From UBA5069 sp963773745 (GTDB lineage Bacteria > Chloroflexota > Anaerolineae > Caldilineales > Caldilineaceae), in NCBI GenBank assembly GCA_963773745.1, contig CAVZCL010000001.1, positions 1 through 64,000 of the forward strand: 64,000 nt of DNA. Reading direction: 5' to 3'. The position numbers were made by a program, and so were the translations under genes. Every line of letters begins with the position of its first letter. Positions within the stretch are counted from its first letter, which is position 1. Of the stretch, positions 58,534 through 64,000 are shown piece by piece. The notes under the pieces are model-generated. The model ran no database searches. It was not told where the DNA came from and saw only the letters and a list, made by a program, of their open reading frames with translations.

Positions 58534-59231
58534 AATGGCGCATCGCCAACGGGGGGCAGGTCAATCAAGCCCAGATGGAGAGCCCTGGTTACGGCTTCAG
58601 TACGGGAAGCAACCTGTAACTTGGCGTAAATATTGGCGAGGTGTCCCTGCGCCGTGCGGTCGCTGATATCGAGTTGGAGGCCAATGGCACGGTTGGTGAG
58701 CCCGACGGCTGCCAGCACAAGCACCGCACGCTCGCGCTCGGTCAGCGGCTCAATGCCGAAAGGAAGAGAAGGGGGCACAATGCTTGCACCCTTCAGCAGG
58801 TGCAGCGCCAGCCTCTGTGCAATGAGAGGGTCCAGCGCACTGTTGCCTGCCGCCACTGTGCGCACGGCCTCAACAATCTCTTCCGCGTCGGCGGTCTTGA
58901 GCAAATAGCCATATGCGCCGGCCTGGAGCGCCAGCGCTGCAATCGGTTCGTCGTCAAACGCGGTGAGCATCAGCGCGCGCACAGGCAGCCCTTCGGCGCG
59001 CAGCCACTGCACAACCTCAATGCCGGTTGCCCCCGGCATGCGTACGTCAAGGATGGCTACGTCCGGCCGGAGTTCGCGCAGCAGCGCCTGCGCGCGCAGG
59101 CCATCCGCCGCCTCGGCCACGACGTCAATGTCCGGCTCCTCAGTCAGGAAATCGCGAATGCCCTTGCGCACAACGGCGTGGTCATCCGCCAGCAGAACGC
59201 GAATTGGAGCGGTACGGGGGTCAGCTGCCAT
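58530..59231 (-). CDS. NarL/FixJ-family response regulator
   Basis: The 233-residue regulator has a receiver domain with Asp62 in AILDVRMPGATG, Lys in LLKTADAEE near residue 112 and a C-terminal LuxR-type helix-turn-helix (PLTERERAVLVLAAVGLTNR in part, then HLANIYAKLQVASRTEAV). Within the helix-turn-helix the usual Val-Lys-x-His of the recognition helix reads TAQGHLANI. It precedes its kinase, which is the less common order. Confidence 0.93.
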   Translation of the reverse strand: MAADPRTAPIRVLLADDHAVVRKGIRDFLTEEPDIDVVAEAADGLRAQALLRELRPDVAILDVRMPGATGIEVVQWLRAEGLPVRALMLTAFDDEPIAALALQAGAYGYLLKTADAEEIVEAVRTVAAGNSALDPLIAQRLALHLLKGASIVPPSLPFGIEPLTERERAVLVLAAVGLTNRAIGLQLDISDRTAQGHLANIYAKLQVASRTEAVTRALHLGLIDLPPVGDAPL

Positions 59232-59298
59232 GAGCGGTCAATCGTCCTCACTCTCAGTTCAAACTTTTCAAGAGGACCGGAAGCTGCGCCCTGGGCAC

Positions 59299-59406
59299 TT
59301 ACTCTTTCCCCAGCCGAAGCCACACGGCAACGATGCCGCCAATGAACGCGGCTGTCGCAATCAGCGCGAGCGCCGATGCGTGTGCACTGAGCAGGATCGT
59401 TTCCAT
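59299..59406 (-). CDS. 35-residue single-pass membrane peptide
   Basis: METILLSAHASALALIATAAF begins a peptide that is nearly one helix, ending GKE. A GGAGGAGAGG ribosome site before the ATG supports translation. The stop lies 67 bases before the response-regulator gene on the same strand, so it may be the first gene of that operon. A longer frame to 59547 is unlikely. Length and shape recall small subunits of membrane complexes; no family is recognised. Confidence 0.6.
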   Translation of the reverse strand: METILLSAHASALALIATAAFIGGIVAVWLRLGKE

Positions 59407-60039
59407 GATCTGCCTCTCCTCCACGTGCATATCCACGTAATCATACCATTGCATCCGGTCGTGCGTTGCGTCACCTGTCCTGCCGGTGCATCCCACCAAA
59501 GTGCGCACGCGTGCTGCTGAGTATGGCACGCTACGCGGCTGGACCACAGAGCCATTGCGCCCACCGTGACAAGGCCGAATGGCCTACTGGCGCTGCCCAC
59601 TTGCGCGCGTGGCGGCGCAGCGGTCAATGTGCTCTGCACTGTTGCAGTGCGTTGTGGTGGCTGATGCTCCACCGCGACGCTCTGCGCATCCGGCAAAGGT
59701 TCTTGTCAGTCCAGAACAGACAAAAGGGAGTTGCTCATGCCAAATCCACGCGTGATTCCCATTCGCGTGGCGGAGCAGCAAGACGCCCTGCATCCAGAAG
59801 CCCTGGGGATGTCCGCAACCTCTACCATACCATGTGGGCAAACAGCGTGTGGTGCGCAAGGCACAAAATCAGGATGGAGGCTTTTCGCTGCTCCGGCTGC
59901 GTAACAGGAGTGCATAAATGCGCGCCCTGGAACGGCGCGCCAATTGTGCCCGTTCCATAGAAAACGAATGCAACCAGGGCGCAGCGCGACGCGCCCGCAA
60001 TATGCGCAGCCGAATTGCGCTGGATTCCGGAGACAAACG
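59407..60039. other. divergent intergenic region, about 630 bases
   Basis: It separates the minus-strand two-component run from the plus-strand membrane-protein genes and must hold both promoters. I see no convincing -35/-10 pair. It contains one possible small gene (59737-59904). Confidence 0.4.
59737..59904 (+). CDS. possible small protein, 55 aa
   Basis: An ATG with GGGAG six bases upstream opens a frame beginning MPNPRVIPIRVAEQQDALHP and ending at TAA 59902-59904. It has two Cys, no membrane helix and balanced composition. The ribosome site is good, but no family is recognised and no second support is available. Confidence 0.35.
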   Translation: MPNPRVIPIRVAEQQDALHPEALGMSATSTIPCGQTACGAQGTKSGWRLFAAPAA

Positions 60040-62233
60040 ATGCAGACAGCCGAATTTCCCTCATCCCGCGCCGCTGCACGCTTTGTAGCCGATGCGCGCA
60101 CCGAGGGCTATGCGGCGCGCCTGGTGCAAATGCCCCCATTGCTGCCCCGGCGCAGCGCGTGGGGCGTGTGGATTGGGGCGCTGGCCGGTGGCTCCACTGG
60201 GGCCATCGTCGGGCTTCTGGCCGAGACGAGCGTCATTGGTTTGCCGCGTTTGGAGCCCCTCTTTGCGGCCCCCTTTGGGGCGGTAACTCTCTTGCTGGCC
60301 GCGCTGATCGGCTCGCTGGGCGCGCTGATTGGGGCGCTTGTGACGCTGCGGCCCGCCCCTTCGCGCTTGCCGCAAGGCACCGTTGCAGTGGCTATCGGCA
60401 AAGAGAAAAGCACCGGTGCGGAGATCACCGGTGACGACCGTCTGATTCACCTGCTTCACGCCAATCAAGGCTTGCTCCACGCGCGAGGCGGACCTGCCGC
60501 AAGGCCGGCGCGCCAGGTGCCCAAGACGACGGCGCCGGCTGTGCAAGCGCGCATGACGCCGCTGCACCTGAGCGCATGGCTGCTGACTGTGCTCACGCTG
60601 GGGATCATTTTGGGGGCGCTCTCCTACATTTGGTATCTAAGCATCAACTACGGCAACGGCAGCGACCAGCAATCGCGCATTGGCTGGACGCTGAAGAATG
60701 TGCAGCGGTACCCTGCCGACACGCCCGAAGCCCTGGGCGCGGCAATGGCCACCACCTTTGGCGGCGCAACCTTCGCCAGCCCTGCCGACCCCTTAACCGC
60801 CGCAATGCTTGCGCCCATTGCCGCAGCGCAAAACGCAGTGCTGATCTATGGAGAAGGCGAGGCGGCGCAGGCTGACGCGGCGATGCGTGCGCTGATTGCC
60901 GACAGCAATGTGGCCGTGGTTGTGGCCGACGAGCAGCCCGCCTATGCACTGCCCGCCGCCTACGCCGCTGCGCACTTCCGTGTGCCGGTGGTGCCCCTTG
61001 CGCGTGTGGGCGATCTTCTGCCCGCCTCAAGCGAGCGGCTGCTGTTGGTGGCCGCGCCGCGCTCGCTGATCGCCAACGATGCGCTGAATGGCCTGGCCCA
61101 GTATGGCCTTGTGGAACGGGTGGCCGAGCGCAATATCTACAAGCATGCACTGCTGTGGGCGCGCAGCCGCTGGGGCAACTTTGGCTGGGGTATTGAGGAG
61201 AACGTGTGGCATGACGGCTACTACAACTTCACGCTGGCCAACCCCGCTGATCCCGGTTTTGCCGCCGCAGCGCTGCCCACCGCCTGGCTGGGCAACTTCG
61301 GCCCCCTGCTCTACACCCCGCACGACGATCTGGATGTCTTCACCGACCAGTACCTTTGGCGGCTGGGGCCGGACTTCTTCGCAATCCCCTCCGACGGCCC
61401 CTTTATCAACGTGCGCGTAGCCGGCGGCCCGGAGAGCGTGGGCTATGGCGCGCAGGCACGCGCTGATCTGGCACTGGAGACCCACGCTTATCGCAACCAG
61501 ATGGCGGGCGCAGCAGGCTCTGCCATCGGCGGCTGGATCTGGTTCTTTGTGGGGCTGGCAGGGGCCATTTGGGCGCTCTTTGCCATGCCCCGTATTTTGC
61601 CCGACAGCGGCTTCTATGCCGCGCCTGACATGGCCCGCCGCCATGTTGGTGCTGGGGCCGGTGGGCATCCTGGCCTTCTACGCCGCCTACCGTCATCGCC
61701 CCGTTGAGGGCATGGGCAAGATGGCCCTCTACGTGCGCCCTCCGTGGGCGCAGGCGGTGGCAGCCACCATCTCGGGCATGGGCATTGGCATGGCGCTCAT
61801 GATTGCATCCATGTATCTCTTCCAGGTGACCGGGCTGCCCCTCTGGACAGGAGCGGCCTACACGTTCTTCTTCTGGCTGGGCTCGCCCATGGATGCGCTC
61901 ATGTGGTTCCTCATGGTGATTCCGGCAATCCTGCTCAGCACCTTCTTCTTTATGGGCCCCATGATGGCGGAGATGGCCAGCGCCAAGGGGGGCAAGGGCT
62001 ACTGGATGGGTGTGCGCAAGGCTGCGCCCGTCGTCACAATGTCCATGGTGGCGGCGTCGGTGGGCATGTTTACGCTGGCGTGGTGGATGATGAACTGGGA
62101 GGGACAGATGGCCGGTGAGGATCTTTGGCTTTGGGTGACACCACTATGGTTTGGGGCGGCCGCGGGCTTCTTCACGGCGCTGATCCCCAACTATCTGCTG
62201 GTGCGCAACGGCCGCAAAGAGGGAGGGATGTAG
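60040..62233 (+). CDS. large membrane protein with DUF4396-like C terminus (one frame change)
   Basis: The joined product is about 730 residues. It starts with a short stress-protein-like segment (SSRAAARFVADARTEGY) and a Gly-rich helix pair. Another helix (AWLLTVLTLGIILGALSYIW) leads to an extracytoplasmic domain of about 270 residues that resembles cell-wall-binding repeats (FASPADPLTAAMLAPIAAAQ). At least six more helices follow. The frame changes near 61635-61650 in the linker to the last part, fitting one extra base. The C terminus (GFFTALIPNYLLVRNGRKEG) matches the end of DUF4396. GGAG seven bases before the ATG fixes the start. Confidence 0.65.
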
Positions 62234-62236
62234 GCC

Positions 62237-63439
62237 ATGATACGCCCGCTTTTTACATTCATTGCCGTGGTGGCGGTGGCCGCACTGACGCTCTTGACCA
62301 ACCGGCTGTCGTGGGAGGCCCAGGGGGAGCCCGCCGGCTTCAGCGCCACACAGAATGCGGAGCTGCTCAGGCTGACCGGCAGCACAGCGCGACTGGCGGG
62401 CGAAGACTTTGTGCGCCAGCCCATCGCTTACTCACAAGCCATCTACGCTGCGGCGCAGGACAAGGATCGCCCCGGCGCAGTGGTGCTTGTGCGCGATGAT
62501 GACCCCGCCACCGCCATGGCATCCACGCGCCTGCAGCACTTCCCCATTAACGCACCCATGCTCTTTGTGACGGACGAAGGCACCGTTCTGCCCGAGGCAA
62601 CAAGCGCCGAACTGGAACGGCTGGGCCCTGAGGGCGTGATGATGGACCACAACAACCAGGTCTACCTGCTGGGCAACATTGCGCCAGCTCTGGCTGACGA
62701 GATCCGCGGCATGGGCTTCAAGGTGCGCCAGATTGCCGCCGATTCGCCCATTGCCTTTAGCGAGAAGGTGGATGAATTTCTGGCTGTGCTTGAATCGGAC
62801 CACGCCAAGTCGGTGCTCATTGCGCACATCGATGCGCTTCCCTACGCCTACGGCGGCTCCAACTGGAACGCACACATGGGGCAGGCATGGGCCTTTGTGA
62901 CCGATGAAGGCATACCCGCCGAGACGCGCCGCATTCTGGAGCGGCGCAAGGTGGGGCCGCCCTTCATTTACGTCTTTGCGCCGCCGGATATTGTGCCCCA
63001 AAGCGTGATGGAGGAGTTCTCTGTCTATGGCCACGTGCAGCGCATTCCCGGCGCCACACCGCAGGAGATGGCCGTGCGCTGGGCAGGCTTCAAGGATGTG
63101 GGCGGCGTTTACGGTTGGTGGTATGGCAAGTATTTGCGCAATGTGGGCTGGGGTTACGCCGAACCGGGCCATAATGTGCTGATTGCCAACCCCAATGATT
63201 GGCGCACCAGTGTGCCCAGCGGCGTGCTGAGCCACATGGGCAAGCATGCCATGCTGATTCTGACGAATGACGACGGCACATTGCCTGAGGCAGCCACAAG
63301 CTACTTTGAAATCCTGCAGCCCACCCTCACCCACCCCAGCCAGCAGCTCTTCACCTTCGCGTGGATCCTGGGGCAGGATGTGCCGATTGCCACCCAGCGC
63401 GCCGTGGATGATGCGATTGGGGTGCAGGGGCTGCGCTAA
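62237..63439 (+). CDS. exported protein with cell-wall-binding-repeat-2-like domain
   Basis: The 400-residue protein has an N-terminal signal or anchor helix (LFTFIAVVAVAALTLLT). The pattern TARLAGEDFVRQPIAYSQAI, followed by VVLVRDDDPATAMAS, NAPMLFVTDEGTVLPEAT and VYLLGNIAPALADEIRGMG, follows the layout of CWB2 repeats (RxAGxDRY, then hydrophobic strands). The last 150 residues (VYGWWYGKYLRNVGWGY) are unrecognised and rich in Trp, Tyr and Gly. It follows the DUF4396-like gene by three bases, so the two are one unit and, with their shared repeat-like domain, probably act together at the cell surface. Confidence 0.6.
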   Translation: MIRPLFTFIAVVAVAALTLLTNRLSWEAQGEPAGFSATQNAELLRLTGSTARLAGEDFVRQPIAYSQAIYAAAQDKDRPGAVVLVRDDDPATAMASTRLQHFPINAPMLFVTDEGTVLPEATSAELERLGPEGVMMDHNNQVYLLGNIAPALADEIRGMGFKVRQIAADSPIAFSEKVDEFLAVLESDHAKSVLIAHIDALPYAYGGSNWNAHMGQAWAFVTDEGIPAETRRILERRKVGPPFIYVFAPPDIVPQSVMEEFSVYGHVQRIPGATPQEMAVRWAGFKDVGGVYGWWYGKYLRNVGWGYAEPGHNVLIANPNDWRTSVPSGVLSHMGKHAMLILTNDDGTLPEAATSYFEILQPTLTHPSQQLFTFAWILGQDVPIATQRAVDDAIGVQGLR

Positions 63440-63682
63440 GGCGAGCATCTGCGCTTGAATTGCGGCTCAACCTTGTAGCGGAGGGCGGACGATTCACTCT
63501 TGCTCATGGGAAGTGGTTGCAGAGTGCGTGATGGTGGCATAGAATCTGCCCCATGCTCGAAGAGACTACCGTCCACCTATGTCGATCATGCGGCCGTGAG
63601 ACTTGCGGCCATGACTATGCGGCCGTGGACTGGCAGACGACAACTGTGATTGCATATACGTTTCAGTTCCGGGAAAGAGACA

Positions 63683-64000
63683 ATGAGTCAGACTGCCGTG
63701 AAGCGCCTGTATCTGATGCAGGTCGGGTCCGTGCCGGATTACCAAATTCCGATTGTCTGCTATCTGGTGCAGACGGATGATGACAGAAATATCCTGATTG
63801 ACAGCGGCCTGCCTGCCATCATCCCGGAAGCACAACAGGATTTCGTGAACGGGCACATGGTTTTGGAACAGCTTGCCACGATCGGCCTGCAGGCGGACGA
63901 TATTGACATGGTCATTTCGACACATTATGACTTCGATCATTCAGGCAGTCACGGGGCCTTCTCCAAAGCGAACTATGCTGTCCAGCGCGCGCATCATGAA
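63683..64000 (+). CDS. metallo-beta-lactamase-fold lactonase-like protein (3' end outside window)
   Basis: The first 106 residues are present. The start MSQTAVKRLYLMQVGSVPDY and NILIDSGLPAIIPE match the N-acyl-homoserine-lactonase-like branch of the metallo-beta-lactamase fold. The metal motif reads STHYDFDHSGS, that is HxDxDH instead of the usual HxHxDH. AAAGAGA precedes the ATG at 63683. The region 63440-63682 upstream holds no other credible gene. Confidence 0.8.
   Translation, partial: MSQTAVKRLYLMQVGSVPDYQIPIVCYLVQTDDDRNILIDSGLPAIIPEAQQDFVNGHMVLEQLATIGLQADDIDMVISTHYDFDHSGSHGAFSKANYAVQRAHHE

Noticed and set aside
63553..63780. 75-residue frame with CRSCGRETCGH, possible zinc-finger peptide
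   Set aside because: It has no ribosome site, and its second half overlaps the lactonase gene in another frame. The Cys residues come from ATGCGGCCGTG-like repeats.

Overview
The window looks like chromosomal DNA of a member of the Chloroflexota (green non-sulfur bacteria), most likely an uncultured Anaerolineae / Caldilineales-like lineage. This is an inference from gene style, not from a marker gene. The DNA is high in G+C, substrate-binding lipoproteins carry long Ala/Pro-rich linkers after the lipobox, ABC importer cassettes lack their own ATPase, and DUF5107, DUF885 and PRC-barrel proteins are present. I see no rRNA, tRNA, CRISPR array, transposase or phage gene. At least ten genes with unmistakable family membership are broken by single-base frame changes. 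I treat each as one gene and regard most breaks as probable sequencing errors.

Layout. 1-1.97 kb: end of a membrane-anchored diheme cytochrome c and a membrane protein. 1.97-6.6 kb (minus): a tightly packed run of two small membrane proteins, an ApbE-type FMN transferase, a ferric-reductase-like membrane protein and an OmpR-type two-component system. 6.8-14.1 kb: housekeeping genes for SMC, RNase III, threonine synthase and an ADP-ribosylglycohydrolase. 14.4-17.3 kb: PRC-barrel lipoprotein and a D-2-hydroxyacid dehydrogenase. 17.5-26.2 kb (minus): a GntR-headed peptide utilisation run with a Gfo/Idh/MocA oxidoreductase, two metallopeptidases of the DUF885 type and a Dpp-like binding protein with two permeases.

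26.5-36.4 kb: a secreted beta-propeller protein, a HAD phosphatase, a SulP anion transporter, a DUF389 membrane protein, a PfkB sugar kinase, an OsmC peroxidase and a ClC transporter. This part also holds a palindromic MITE-like element with an 11-bp target duplication and an 88-bp perfect palindrome. 36.4-52.4 kb: two facing sugar-catabolism clusters. The left one (minus) holds DUF5107, amidohydrolase, sugar ABC importer, SIS-domain isomerase and cupin. The right one (plus) holds a LacI regulator with a palindromic operator, a sugar ABC importer and a GH78 alpha-L-rhamnosidase.

52.6-63.4 kb: a probable copper-handling island with a CopB-type P1B ATPase, a Met/His-rich DUF305 protein, a NarL-type two-component system, small membrane peptides, a large DUF4396-like membrane protein and a cell-wall-binding-repeat-like exported protein. 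The window ends inside a metallo-beta-lactamase-fold lactonase gene. The genes appear to divide into respiration and flavin electron transfer, import and breakdown of peptides and rhamnose-containing glycans, ion transport, and metal stress.
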